A DNA stretch of 41,253 nt, from the NCBI GenBank assembly GCA_024104275.1, contig JAGGHK010000011.1, positions 1 through 41,253 on the forward strand. The letters run 5' to 3'. This document shows positions 14,209 through 22,668 of this stretch, piece by piece. How positions within the stretch are numbered: position 1 is the first letter of the stretch; every line of letters starts with the position of its first letter. The DNA comes from Bifidobacterium sp. GTDB taxonomy: Bacteria; Actinomycetota; Actinomycetes; Actinomycetales; Bifidobacteriaceae. Made by a program: the position numbers and the translations under genes. Below the pieces are notes generated by a model, which was given only the letters and a program-made list of their open reading frames with translations, did no database searches and had not been told where the DNA came from.

Positions 14209-15780
14209 ATGGCTTTGATCGATCAATTCACTACCCAGTACGGACTGGTCAAAAAAATCGATGCGTTCGGCTATCTCGATTATTTGAAGAGCCACGCCGA
14301 CGAGCCGCGCAAACATGGCTTGGTCGTGCTCGTTACTGCCGATACCCCGCTGAAGGCCTCGCGCGGCGAGGGCAAGACCACCACCACCATCGCGCTGATC
14401 GATGCGTTGCGGGCTCGCGGCATCGATGCGACCGCCGTGCTGCGCCAGCCGAGCATGGGCATCACTGCGGCCGGCTCCAAGGGAGGCGCCTCGGGCGGCG
14501 GCAAGTCCTCGCTTTCGCATCCCGAGCTGATCGACTGGGGCCTGTGCGGTGAGATGGCCGCCATCGAGAACGCGCAGAACCTGCTGGTCTCCTTCGCGGA
14601 GAAGGCCGTTGACGAAGGCCGTATCGACACCATTCTCGTACCGCGCGTCTCCGAGGTGCCGTCGCGCTCGCTGCGTCAGATTGCCGTCGACCGAAACAAG
14701 AACAACGTGCCCGAGCGCGTCGTCTTGACCCCTACCTGCGAGCTGATGCAGATTGTCGTACTTTCTCATTCCATGGATGAGATCGCCGAGCGCGTCTCGA
14801 AAATGGTCGCCGGCACCAAGGACGGCAACCCTGTCTCGTTCGGCTCGTTCATTGATTTGTGGCGTATCACCGGCATCCTTGCTGACGCGGTGAAACCGGC
14901 CAAGACCGAGACGGTCAACGGTTCGCCGGTCTACGTGCACTGCGGCCCGTTCGCCAACGTGTCGCTGGGTATCCCGAGCCTGATTTCCGTGGAAATGGCC
15001 TGTGCGCTGCACGACGTGGTGGTGGTCGAAGCCGGTTACGGTGCCGACGCCGGTGCCCAGAAATGGCTTGACATCGCCTGCCGCGAGTTCGGCGCAGAAT
15101 GGCCGGCAGCCGCTGTGGTGGTCACCCGTGCCTCGACCTGGCGCGACGATCCGAAGCTCGCCTGGCGCTACCCGTTCCATGTTCATCGCCTTGAAAACCT
15201 TGGTATTCCTACCTTCCCGCTGGTCAATCTCTGGGACGGTGAGGACGACCAAATCGATTCCCTGCGTGACACCGCGAAATCATTGAACTTCCGCGACCCG
15301 ATTATCGGCAACCTCTTCCGTGACGGCGGCAAGGCGTTGGCCCCGCAGCTCGACGAGTTTGTGGGCGCGCTTGATTCGGCGGATGATGCCGCCAACGCCG
15401 ACGCAATCAGTGCTCCCGCCGACGCTTCCGACCCCGAGGCCGCTGACAACCGCGCCAGCCACAAGGGCATGGGCCTGGTCGAAGACGTGAAGTGGATCGC
15501 CGATAACGCTTACGGCGTTCCCGCCGATCGTGTGCTGACCAAAGTCGGTTTCGCTGAATCCCTGGCCGCTGCGACCGAGCTGTGCAACGGTGTCGGCGCG
15601 AGTATCGACGACCTCGCCGTGGTGGCGGTGAAATCCCCGGCCACCATGACCGACGACGATTCCGCCGCAACCGACGAACGCACCGTAACGCTCAAAAAAG
15701 TCGAGCCGCATCTCGGCGCCGGCGTGGTGCAGGTCAATCTCACCACCTCCCTGACCACCCCGATGCCGAAGATCGTCTGA
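14209..15780 (+). CDS. fhs: Formate-tetrahydrofolate ligase
   Basis: Joins formate to tetrahydrofolate using ATP, giving 10-formyl-THF for purines and other one-carbon needs. In bifidobacteria, pyruvate formate-lyase is an expected formate source. The 523-residue protein has the P-loop SRGEGKTTTT (residues 51-60), then AVLRQPSMGI, TAAGSKGGASGGG and the VEAGYGADAGAQKW segment that marks the family. It is slightly shorter than the common 555 residues. A low-complexity Asp/Ala insert (SADDAANADAISAPADASD) lies at about residues 387-410. It ends LTTPMPKIV, matching the usual tail. The ribosome-binding site is modest (AGG 6 bases upstream). The next gene starts 10 bases after its stop. Confidence 0.95.
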   Translation: MALIDQFTTQYGLVKKIDAFGYLDYLKSHADEPRKHGLVVLVTADTPLKASRGEGKTTTTIALIDALRARGIDATAVLRQPSMGITAAGSKGGASGGGKSSLSHPELIDWGLCGEMAAIENAQNLLVSFAEKAVDEGRIDTILVPRVSEVPSRSLRQIAVDRNKNNVPERVVLTPTCELMQIVVLSHSMDEIAERVSKMVAGTKDGNPVSFGSFIDLWRITGILADAVKPAKTETVNGSPVYVHCGPFANVSLGIPSLISVEMACALHDVVVVEAGYGADAGAQKWLDIACREFGAEWPAAAVVVTRASTWRDDPKLAWRYPFHVHRLENLGIPTFPLVNLWDGEDDQIDSLRDTAKSLNFRDPIIGNLFRDGGKALAPQLDEFVGALDSADDAANADAISAPADASDPEAADNRASHKGMGLVEDVKWIADNAYGVPADRVLTKVGFAESLAAATELCNGVGASIDDLAVVAVKSPATMTDDDSAATDERTVTLKKVEPHLGAGVVQVNLTTSLTTPMPKIV

Positions 15781-15789
15781 GGCCGCCGT

Positions 15790-16794
15790 ATGGCTGGGAA
15801 TGACGGAAACGACAAGAGGGATAGGGGCAGAGCCTCCAAGGGTAACACAGTCAGGGATGTGGCTAGCGATAGTAGCAGCAGCCAAGGCAGTGATACCGGA
15901 AGAAATGCCACCAGTACTATAGCCAATGATACCGAAAGTAATACATCTAACGGTAGAGCAGGCAATAACGGCAGTAGCTCTGGCGGCGATACCGCTAATA
16001 ACCCCCAAAATGAAACCCGCTCTGGCCAGCGCGCGGCAGATGGTGACTTGCCGAGCCCTGGCCAGACCGCAGCAGACGCTGACAGCACTTCTCTGAGCGC
16101 CGACCAGCGCGCGGCCATCTCCGGCCTTGCCAAGGACAACGTCTACGTCAAGCAGTCCAAGTGGACCACGTTCCGCCAGCTTCCCGCCGGGCAGAAGGGC
16201 TCGTTTTTCGTCCAGCATTTTCTGCTGGGTACGGTCGTGGTCATCATCGCCCTCGTGGTCGTCATTTCGTTGGTGGTCACCTACCTGACCAAGCCGCCTA
16301 CCCCCGTCTTCACGCTGGAAGCGGTGAATATGCACGAAAATTCCCGGCAGATCAGCGCATTGAAAGACGGATTCGTCAAATACGACAACGTCAAGGACGC
16401 GCGTTTGGTGAGTTTCGGCAGTGATTTGACCATCGGAAGAAATAGTTATGCCGACGATTCGCCGAAAATCATGACCCAGATGTCGGCCGGCCAGATCAAT
16501 GCCATGATCTCCGACAGGAAAACGATGGCCACGTTGAATAAACGCGGTCTGGTCAACAAACCTGCGGATGTGCTCACTGCCGTGGAGCTCAAGCACTACC
16601 TGGATATGGGCGTTCTGGTCGATGCCAAGGGCAACCCGGCCACGAGTGCGAAAGACGCCGTCTGCTTCGACCTTTCCCGCTCGGAAACCTGGAAGGCCAA
16701 GGGTCTGCCAAGCGAGGCGCTGTTCGGCTTCGCCAACGTCAAAAACGGCAAGGACCATCCCCGCGCCTTCGTGCGCTACCTCGATTTCAAGTAA
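15790..16794 (+). CDS. Hypothetical single-span membrane protein with low-complexity N-terminus
   Basis: 334 residues, not recognised. Residues 1-100 or so are low-complexity, rich in Ser, Asn, Asp, Gly and Thr, and would be cytoplasmic. One strong transmembrane helix follows (HFLLGTVVVIIALVVVISLV, about residues 139-158), then about 170 residues outside the cell containing FTLEAVNMHENS and the end AFVRYLDFK. The N-terminal third uses codons that are rare around it (AGA, AGG, ATA, AGT), unlike the GC-rich usage after the membrane span. It starts 10 bases after fhs with no clear Shine-Dalgarno sequence, so it is probably translated from the fhs message. A cell-wall or divisome-associated role would be a guess. 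Confidence 0.75.
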   Translation: MAGNDGNDKRDRGRASKGNTVRDVASDSSSSQGSDTGRNATSTIANDTESNTSNGRAGNNGSSSGGDTANNPQNETRSGQRAADGDLPSPGQTAADADSTSLSADQRAAISGLAKDNVYVKQSKWTTFRQLPAGQKGSFFVQHFLLGTVVVIIALVVVISLVVTYLTKPPTPVFTLEAVNMHENSRQISALKDGFVKYDNVKDARLVSFGSDLTIGRNSYADDSPKIMTQMSAGQINAMISDRKTMATLNKRGLVNKPADVLTAVELKHYLDMGVLVDAKGNPATSAKDAVCFDLSRSETWKAKGLPSEALFGFANVKNGKDHPRAFVRYLDFK

Positions 16795-16862
16795 AACAGC
16801 ACTGAAAATCGTCAGCGCCTGAATTGCGGAAACCAAAATGGTTGTTGGCCAACGGCGATAAC

Positions 16863-16911
16863 AAAAGGCGATAAACAGACCGAAAAATTCCTGGTGTGTT
16901 TATCGCCTTTT
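16863..16911. terminator. Bidirectional terminator between convergent genes
   Basis: A perfect 14-bp inverted repeat: AAAAGGCGATAAAC (16863-16876) and GTTTATCGCCTTTT (16898-16911), 21-nt loop. The arms end in T-runs on both strands, so it can end transcripts from the membrane-protein gene on the left and the MIF-like gene on the right. Confidence 0.85.
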
Positions 16912-16965
16912 AACGATTGCTATAAGGTGCCGTTCAGTGCTGTTCGGCATCTACGGACGCAAAAA

Positions 16966-17319
16966 TCAGAAGTTGCCGCCGTTGAAGCCCCAGTCGCCGG
17001 TGGCCGTGTAGCGGATGTAGGTGCGGTCCTCGGGCACGCCGAGCTGGTCGTGAAGCGCGGTCATGATCTGCTTCGACATCGATTCCCAAACTGAACGGTC
17101 GATGCTGCCGGGCGCACCCATCACGTTGACCTCGACGTAGGCCGCCGGCTTGTCATCAGTGCCGCCGAAATAAATCGGCATGTTGTCCTCGAACGGGCAC
17201 ATCAGCCAGCTCTCGGTCTTGCCGGGGACAGCGGTGATGGCCTTGCCGTACGCGGTCTTGAGCGCCTCGCGCTGTTCGGGGGTGGTGGAAACGGAAACGT
17301 GGGTATGGATGACTGGCAT
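16966..17319 (-). CDS. MIF-like tautomerase
   Basis: A 117-residue member of the tautomerase superfamily closest in pattern to macrophage migration inhibitory factor (phenylpyruvate tautomerase). The initiator Met is followed by Pro2, which becomes the catalytic N-terminal proline (MPVIHTHVSV). Family landmarks are MCPFEDNMPIYFGGTDDKPAAYVEV in the middle and DRTYIRYTATGDWGFNGGNF at the end, which lines up with the [22 protein letters not shown] end of human MIF. Length also matches MIF (about 115), not the 60-residue 4-oxalocrotonate type. AAAGGAG lies a few bases before the start. A role in a phenylpyruvate step, or none that matters to the host, cannot be told apart here. Confidence 0.88.
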   Translation of the reverse strand: MPVIHTHVSVSTTPEQREALKTAYGKAITAVPGKTESWLMCPFEDNMPIYFGGTDDKPAAYVEVNVMGAPGSIDRSVWESMSKQIMTALHDQLGVPEDRTYIRYTATGDWGFNGGNF

Positions 17320-17435
17320 AATAGCTCCTTTGTTTTGCGATGAATCGTTATCGTCACTGATATTTTATGACAAGTGCTGCAGATAGCGCAGTGCGTATTC
17401 CATTTCTGTCTCTTGCTTGGCCTGTCTCTTGTCAA

Positions 17436-17639
17436 GCTGGGTCTTGTCAGGTTGCGTTTGTGATGATGATTTCCCATTTTGCATCTCATTTGCAATGATG
17501 GCTTGCGTTTGTAACGTTCTCAATCCGCTCCGCGTCCCATTTACAATCGTCGGTTACGTTTAAGACGGTTATGCGCCGCTTCACGTCACACCTGCAATCC
17601 AAGGTCGTGTTTGCGACGGACCGGCATCGGGTAATGTGG
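17436..17639. repeat. 51-bp tandem repeats, about four copies
   Basis: Units start at 17436, 17487, 17538 and 17589, exactly 51 bp apart. The conserved first 30 bp reads roughly CATTTGCAATNNTGGTTRCG plus TTTGTRACG; the first copy keeps only its right half. A further 30-bp copy lies far away at 30704-30733. The repeats fill most of the 530-bp gap between the MIF-like gene and the fused mevalonate-pathway gene, both of which are transcribed away from it. Confidence 0.75.
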
Positions 17640-17849
17640 AGGTGCTGCGCAGATTATCGGGGTATTTGGTGCAGAGTATGCCCGTGGCGGCCTTCTTTGA
17701 CGGAGTTGTGCGTACATTGGGAATGTTAACACGGATAGGTATGTCTTGCTGTATTAAAAAGTATTGCCTGATGATACTTAGGGTTGAAAACGCCGATTAC
17801 AGCACACGAACGTAGTTGACGGATGATGAAGGGGAAGGAACGGCAAACG

Positions 17850-20321
17850 ATGAGCGGTAGGCGAGCCCAGGAACCAGCCAGCACTGTAGCGACGGCTCCC
17901 GGAAAACTGTATATCGCCGGCGAATATGCTGTGGTCGAGCATGGCCATCCAGCGATTCTCGTCGCCGTCAACCGCCTTCTGACCGCCCGTATCACCGAAC
18001 ACGACAACACTTCCGCGGCCGCCCAGCCCCGGCCTTTCGGGGTCGATCCGGTCGGTCGCATCCATTCCGCGGGCCATCCAGAGGCTTCGGTGACTTGGCG
18101 GCGTCGCGCAGGACGTGCGGTACCCGACGTGGAGCAGCCGGGAGCGGCATTCGTGCTCTCCGTCATCCACGCGGTCGAGGAATTGGCCCAGCAGCAGGGC
18201 CGGGACCTCAAAATCTACGATGTCAATATCGAAAGCGAACTCGACGATGCCTCCGGCCGCAAGTACGGCCTGGGCTCGTCCGCCGCGGTGACGGTGGCCA
18301 TGATGAAGGCGCTCACCGCGTTCTACGGCCTCGAACTCGACCCGATTCAGCAATATAAACTTGCGTTCGTCTCGGCCAGCCGCGCCCAGAAGGTCGGTTC
18401 CGGGGGTGACCTCGCAGCGAGCCTGTTCGGCGGCTGCATTCGTTTCACGGCGGTCGACCGCCAGTGGGTCACCAACCGCTTGCAGGACACGGCGTTGAGC
18501 GACCTGATTGACATGCCGTGGCCGGGGCTGAGCATCGCGCGGCTTCGAGCGTTCGAGCCCGGCAGCAGGCTTCGTTTGATGGTCGGATGGACCGGCAATC
18601 CCGCGTCCACACCTTCGCTGGTCGGTCACGTCCAGCAGCAAAGCGCCGCCGAACATGAGCGGATGTATCAGGACTTTTTGGGCGGCAGCGATTCCTGCGT
18701 CGACGCGTTGGCTTCGACATTGGTCCATGATGACGAGCAGGCCGTTATCTCCCACGTGCGCGAGGCCCGCAAGCTGTTGCAGAATCTTTCATCGTTCACC
18801 GGCGTCACCATCGAAACCCCGGCCTTGCGCGCTCTGGTAGAAGTCGCGGAAAGCCACGGTGCGGCGGCGAAAAGTTCCGGTGCTGGCGGCGGCGACTGCG
18901 GCATTGCGATTGCCGGACCGAGTGCCGATAGAGAGGCCATCAAGAGCGGTTGGCAGGAACGAAGCATTGTTCCGCTGGATTTATCGGTGCATGCCCCACA
19001 GGTCGAGCTCGCTGAATGGATGGGCGGAGCCAGGGATTTCATGTCCGATGGGGTTGCCGGAGGTATGGGCGCACGCGGAAATTTTCGCGGTAAAGCCGGC
19101 GTGAATCCGAGTGCCGGAACGGCAGCCGGCAGTCCTTCGGCTTCTGAGTCGAGTCCTATCGGCGGCACAGGGCAGTTGTTCGGTATGGATTCGCGGGCTT
19201 CCGGTGCTGGTTCGAACCGCAAGGACGACCACGTTCGTCTTGCGCTTGCCGAACATGCGGATATGCGACGTAATGCATTTGATGATATCTCGTTCGTTCA
19301 CCACAGCTTGGGCAGCGTAGACGTCACCGATGTCGATATGACCACGAAGGTTTGCGGCGTGACGTGGGGCGTGCCGTTCTATATCAACGCGATGACCGGC
19401 GGATCGGCCAAAACCGGCGCCATCAACGCCTCATTCGCTCGTGTCGCCGCTGCGACCGGCTTGGCCATGGCCTCCGGTTCGCAGCACGCCGCCATTCGCG
19501 ACCCGAAGCTCGAACCCACGTTCACCACGATTCGTGAACACGACCCGTCCGGTTTCGTCTTTGCCAACGTCGGGCTTTCCGTGAGTGTTGAGCAGGCGTT
19601 GCAGGCTGTTGAGATGATTGGCGCCGATGCCTTGCAGATTCACATCAACGCCGCCCAGGAACTGGTGATGCCTGAAGGTTCGCGCGATTTCGACGCGTGG
19701 CCGGCGCGTATAGCAGCGATTGTGAAGGCCTCGCCGGTGCCGGTAATGGTCAAGGAAGTCGGTTTTGGCATGAGCTCACAAACCGTCCGGCAGCTGGCTG
19801 AATTGGGTGTGCACACAGTCGATGTCAGTGGCCGGGGTGGTACCGATTTCGCCCGCATCGAGAACGCGCGGCGAGCTGGTCACGAATACGGCTATATGGC
19901 CGGTTGGGGCCAGTCCACAGCCTTGTGTCTGCTTGAGCTGTTTCCGGATGAGAGTGGTCAGCCGGATACCGATAGCACGAATAACGCTGAAAGCATTGAA
20001 AAACATTCCGAAAACACCGACATGACCGAGCTGGCTTCCGGCGGCGTCCGCAATCCGCTCGACGTGGTGAAGGCGCTTGCACTGGGTGCGAAGGCCGTCG
20101 GAATTTCCGGTCATTTCCTGCAGGTGCTCAATGCGAATGGTGAAGACGGTCTGATCGCCGAAATCAACAGCTGGAAGAGTCAGGTGCGCTCGCTGATGGC
20201 CTTGCTCGGTGCGAAAACCGTCGCCGATTTGCGTCGCACGGATTTGCTGGTTACCGGTAAGACCGCCGAAGAGGCCCGTTTGTTTGGTGTTGATCTGTCA
20301 GCGCTCGCGAAACGTTGCTGA
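17850..20321 (+). CDS. mvaK2-fni: Phosphomevalonate kinase fused to type 2 isopentenyl-diphosphate isomerase
   Basis: 823 residues holding two enzymes of the mevalonate pathway. Residues 1-385 are a GHMP kinase of the phosphomevalonate kinase branch: APGKLYIAGEYAVVEHGHPA near the start, KYGLGSSAAVTVAMM with the phosphate loop at 140-146, and SSGAGGGDCGIAI around 342-354. A Gly/Ser/Ala-rich linker spans about 390-456. Residues 457-823 are an FMN-dependent IDI-2: RKDDHVRLALAEH, INAMTGGS (515 onward), ASGSQHAAI, INAAQELVMPEGSRD, VKEVGFGMS, DVSGRGGTDFARIE, WGQST and SGGVRNPLDVVKALALGA. Steps on either side (diphosphomevalonate decarboxylase) are not in view. ATG 17850 is preferred because AAGGGGAAGGA (17829-17839) precedes it; ATG 17823 would add 9 residues. 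Confidence 0.93.
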   Translation: MSGRRAQEPASTVATAPGKLYIAGEYAVVEHGHPAILVAVNRLLTARITEHDNTSAAAQPRPFGVDPVGRIHSAGHPEASVTWRRRAGRAVPDVEQPGAAFVLSVIHAVEELAQQQGRDLKIYDVNIESELDDASGRKYGLGSSAAVTVAMMKALTAFYGLELDPIQQYKLAFVSASRAQKVGSGGDLAASLFGGCIRFTAVDRQWVTNRLQDTALSDLIDMPWPGLSIARLRAFEPGSRLRLMVGWTGNPASTPSLVGHVQQQSAAEHERMYQDFLGGSDSCVDALASTLVHDDEQAVISHVREARKLLQNLSSFTGVTIETPALRALVEVAESHGAAAKSSGAGGGDCGIAIAGPSADREAIKSGWQERSIVPLDLSVHAPQVELAEWMGGARDFMSDGVAGGMGARGNFRGKAGVNPSAGTAAGSPSASESSPIGGTGQLFGMDSRASGAGSNRKDDHVRLALAEHADMRRNAFDDISFVHHSLGSVDVTDVDMTTKVCGVTWGVPFYINAMTGGSAKTGAINASFARVAAATGLAMASGSQHAAIRDPKLEPTFTTIREHDPSGFVFANVGLSVSVEQALQAVEMIGADALQIHINAAQELVMPEGSRDFDAWPARIAAIVKASPVPVMVKEVGFGMSSQTVRQLAELGVHTVDVSGRGGTDFARIENARRAGHEYGYMAGWGQSTALCLLELFPDESGQPDTDSTNNAESIEKHSENTDMTELASGGVRNPLDVVKALALGAKAVGISGHFLQVLNANGEDGLIAEINSWKSQVRSLMALLGAKTVADLRRTDLLVTGKTAEEARLFGVDLSALAKRC

Positions 20322-20454
20322 GTAATGATTGTCTGTCGCCGTTCGCTAGGTATTGTTGAATAAGCGTAGATTTGTCTGCTCTGGTGAAGCGTCGCGGAAA
20401 CGGCATCGAGGAAACGCTCTTGCGCAAATCACGTGCGCGGACTTCAATGGAAGT

Positions 20455-21024
20455 ATGTTTCCTTCATTTTTGAGTGAAGACGCCGAAACCGTGGCGAAGG
20501 GGTTGCTCGGTTGCACTTTGACGCGCGAAATCGACGGCGAGACGCTGACCGTGCGCATCGTGGAAACCGAGGCCTACGACCAGCTTGACCCAGCCAGCCA
20601 TACCTTTCACGGCAAAAGCGAACGCAACCGCGCGATGTTCGGCCCGTCCGGTCACGCCTACATTTATCTAATTTATGGCACGAACCTTTGCATGAACGTC
20701 ACCGCATTCGAGGAGGGCTTCGGCGCGGGCGCGCTGATCCGCGCCGCCGAACCGAAGGATAGCAAAACCGTCGAGATCATCGAAAAGCGGCGTGGCGGCC
20801 GTCGTATCAAGGATTGCCTCAACGGTCCAGGCAAAATCTGCAAGTCGCTTGGCATCACAATGGGCCTCTACGGGCACGACCTGCGCAAGCCACCGCTGAG
20901 TCTGGCGACCGGTTCGTTGCGTTCCGGTGAACGTATCGAGGCCACGCAGCGCGTCGGTATCACCAAGGCCAAGGACCGCCCGCGCCGTTTCATCATCGCC
21001 GGTAACCCGTATCTTTCAAGGTAG
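20455..21024 (+). CDS. DNA-3-methyladenine glycosylase (AAG/MPG family)
   Basis: Removes alkylated and deaminated purines from DNA as the first step of base-excision repair. The MPG-type fold is marked by VETEAYDQLDPASHTFHG (catalytic Glu within VETEAY), RNRAMFGPSGHAYIYLIYG, LCMNVTAFEEGFGAGALIRAAEP, LNGPGKICKSLGI and RPRRFIIAGNPYLS at the end. From ATG 20455 the protein has 189 residues and begins MFPSFLSEDAETVAKGLLG, which matches where homologues begin. An in-frame ATG at 20353 would add 34 basic residues; neither start has a well-spaced ribosome-binding site. It follows the fused mevalonate gene by 133 bp. Confidence 0.9.
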   Translation: MFPSFLSEDAETVAKGLLGCTLTREIDGETLTVRIVETEAYDQLDPASHTFHGKSERNRAMFGPSGHAYIYLIYGTNLCMNVTAFEEGFGAGALIRAAEPKDSKTVEIIEKRRGGRRIKDCLNGPGKICKSLGITMGLYGHDLRKPPLSLATGSLRSGERIEATQRVGITKAKDRPRRFIIAGNPYLSR

Positions 21025-21196
21025 GGTTTCAGATGTTGCAGATATTCTCTGGCACATGGTTGCAGGGTAAGCGGATTCTTGCGTCTATTTAGATGCCATT
21101 TGCCAGCAGCCTTTGACACTAGATGTATAGCAACGAATTCCTAACCCGAGATTGGTGTACGGATGATGCGTTGTTGCAGGGTTTCGTAATATTGGA

Positions 21197-22213
21197 TTAC
21201 ACCAACGCAACCACGATAACGACTAGGTTCATCAAACTGGTGAAGGCCTCGATGCCACCGACTTGCATGGCCTTCATACGCTTGTGGTGCGGCGCGAAGA
21301 TTGCAATCAGCAACAGTACGATGGCAGCGATGCCCCAGAGCAAGGTGGCGGCCATCACGCCTCGGGCTGCGGTGAATCCGGCGAAGTTCTGCAGCATTGC
21401 AGGTGCGGCGAAACTCAGTGCGGCGAGGATGACGTGGTAAATAATCGACAGTGCGTAATAGTCGGAATTGCCGTATTTGCGGAACATGGTCTTGACGAAA
21501 ACGACCGAAGCATATTCGGTGAGAATAAACGCGATTGCGGTGACCACACCGGCTTTTGGCAGCAATGGCGAGCCGAGAAAATATTGCGATGCCACGCTAG
21601 GGTGAAGTCCGGTTGGCGACAATCTGGACGCGAAACTTTCGTGTGGCGCTGCAGCCACGAAGAACCGTGAGCCCAGCGAAGTCGCGAGCAGAGCCATACC
21701 GCCAGCGGCGATAACTGAAACGGCATTGCCCCAAAGCGTCCGCTCGCGCCGCAGCCACGCGGCCACGAACGAAAGCACAGCGAGCACGGCATAAGCCGGA
21801 ATCCACCACAGTAGTTTCGGCGCGGATACGAGAACCGGAATTCCCACGATGGCCGTAGCGATGAGATAGACGGCCGCCGGAACGAAGTAGACGTTGGAAT
21901 GGCGCTTTTTGCTTGCGCCCGAACGTTGGGGGATGCCGCCGGCAGGGGAGGCGGGAATCGACGAATGGTCCTTTGACTTTTCAACGGTTTTCCGCGCGTC
22001 TTTGGCTTCGTGCGAGCGAACCGCGAGCCAACGCGCCGCGGAGAACTGGAAGCAGTAGCACAGCGTCCATGCCACAACCAGCCAAACATTACGCCAAGAG
22101 ATTCCGCCTACCGCGATTCCGCCAATCGCCGGGAACAGCGCCATGACCCAAGCGCCCGGTTGATCAGGCAGCCAGAGTTTTGCGACTTTTTTATGCATTT
22201 TAGTCTCTACCAT
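21197..22213 (-). CDS. YwiC-like membrane protein
   Basis: 338 residues with about nine or ten hydrophobic helices. The N-terminal WLPDQPGAWVMALFPAIGGI matches the opening signature of YwiC-like proteins (W-P-x-x-H/P-G-A-W), a family of unknown function. A basic, Ser/Lys-rich cytoplasmic loop (EAKDARKTVEKSKDHS) lies after the third helix. Later segments include TEYASVVFVKTMFRKYGNSDYYALS. The open frame runs upstream to 22537, but that extension is AT-rich, covers a promoter on the other strand and has no membrane-protein character, so the Met at 22213 (MVETKMHKK) is chosen. Met at 22200 is also possible. The ribosome-binding site is weak for both. Confidence 0.8.
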   Translation of the reverse strand: MVETKMHKKVAKLWLPDQPGAWVMALFPAIGGIAVGGISWRNVWLVVAWTLCYCFQFSAARWLAVRSHEAKDARKTVEKSKDHSSIPASPAGGIPQRSGASKKRHSNVYFVPAAVYLIATAIVGIPVLVSAPKLLWWIPAYAVLAVLSFVAAWLRRERTLWGNAVSVIAAGGMALLATSLGSRFFVAAAPHESFASRLSPTGLHPSVASQYFLGSPLLPKAGVVTAIAFILTEYASVVFVKTMFRKYGNSDYYALSIIYHVILAALSFAAPAMLQNFAGFTAARGVMAATLLWGIAAIVLLLIAIFAPHHKRMKAMQVGGIEAFTSLMNLVVIVVALV

Positions 22214-22351
22214 ACTTACAGCATAGTCATGGTCATTTCTTTTCGATAGTAAGTAATCTTGAAAAATATCCTGTAATCCAATTGGAAGTGACATAGTGGC
22301 ATCAGCCGGAAGGAAATACAAAAGAAAGAAATTAGTAAATCGTGTGTCATA

Positions 22352-22380
22352 TTGACAAATATAGTTAAACGCTTTATCAT
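22352..22380 (+). promoter_or_regulatory. Sigma-70 promoter of the first nucleoside operon
   Basis: TTGACA (22352-22357) and TATCAT (22375-22380) are 17 bp apart. Transcription would begin near 22387, giving a leader of almost 500 nt before the nucleoside hydrolase at 22885. The same arrangement recurs at 25599-25627. Confidence 0.75.
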
Positions 22381-22409
22381 TGTTGATTACGGACTGATAA
22401 AACGTTAAA
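22368..22409. promoter_or_regulatory. Paired LacI-type operators
   Basis: AACGCTTTATCAT (22368-22380) overlaps the -10, and TGATAAAACGTTAAA (22395-22409) lies across and after the start point. The central CG steps are 33 bp apart, about three helical turns. Both sequences recur letter for letter, with the same spacing, at 25615-25656. Confidence 0.75.
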
Positions 22410-22558
22410 TCAATTCGGAGTTCAGTGTTGAAACTCTGTTTTATCAGATTGCTATATCGTAGAAGAGAGGTGGACACGCCGTGTTTGGTTAAATGTGATG
22501 ATGACAGTTTTGTTACCATTGTCGGTCTCAAAATCATTCATTCTATGCAAGGAGTGAA

Positions 22559-22591
22559 ATGAAGAATTGTTACCACGTAGGTAATGGTTGA
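22559..22591 (+). CDS. Possible 10-residue leader peptide
   Basis: ATG at 22559 follows AAGGAGTG (22549-22556) closely and opens a frame MKNCYHVGNG ending in TGA at 22589-22591. It lies in the long leader, about 60 bases before a terminator-like hairpin, so it could be a regulatory uORF. It may equally be chance or the stub of a lost gene. Confidence 0.35.
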   Translation: MKNCYHVGNG

Positions 22592-22650
22592 TTCAAAGTC
22601 GATTCTTTAATCTCCGTACTCGTAGCAGCGAAATCGGTTTTATCGTCGAG

Positions 22651-22668
22651 CCGCACAGGCTCTGTCGG
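22651..22668 (+). terminator. Attenuator-like hairpin in the leader
   Basis: CCGCACAG (22651-22658) pairs with CTGTCGG (22662-22668) with one bulged base and a 3-nt loop. A T-rich stretch (TTCATATTTTCTTCTTT) follows. An alternative pairing, GAGCC with GGCTC (22648-22662), overlaps it. Confidence 0.4.

Noticed and set aside
15280-16836. 518-codon frame on the minus strand across fhs and the next gene
   Set aside because: It spans two plus-strand genes and has no family motif. The Ser/Thr codon bias on the plus strand gives an apparent Ala/Val/Ile-rich product by chance.
17436-17639. The 51-bp repeats as a CRISPR array
   Set aside because: Repeats are imperfect and the intervening 21 bp are too short and partly conserved; no cas genes are in view.
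20353-20454. N-terminal extension of the 3-methyladenine glycosylase
   Set aside because: The extra 34 residues are basic and unlike the family start, and there is no ribosome-binding site. Kept only as an alternative start.
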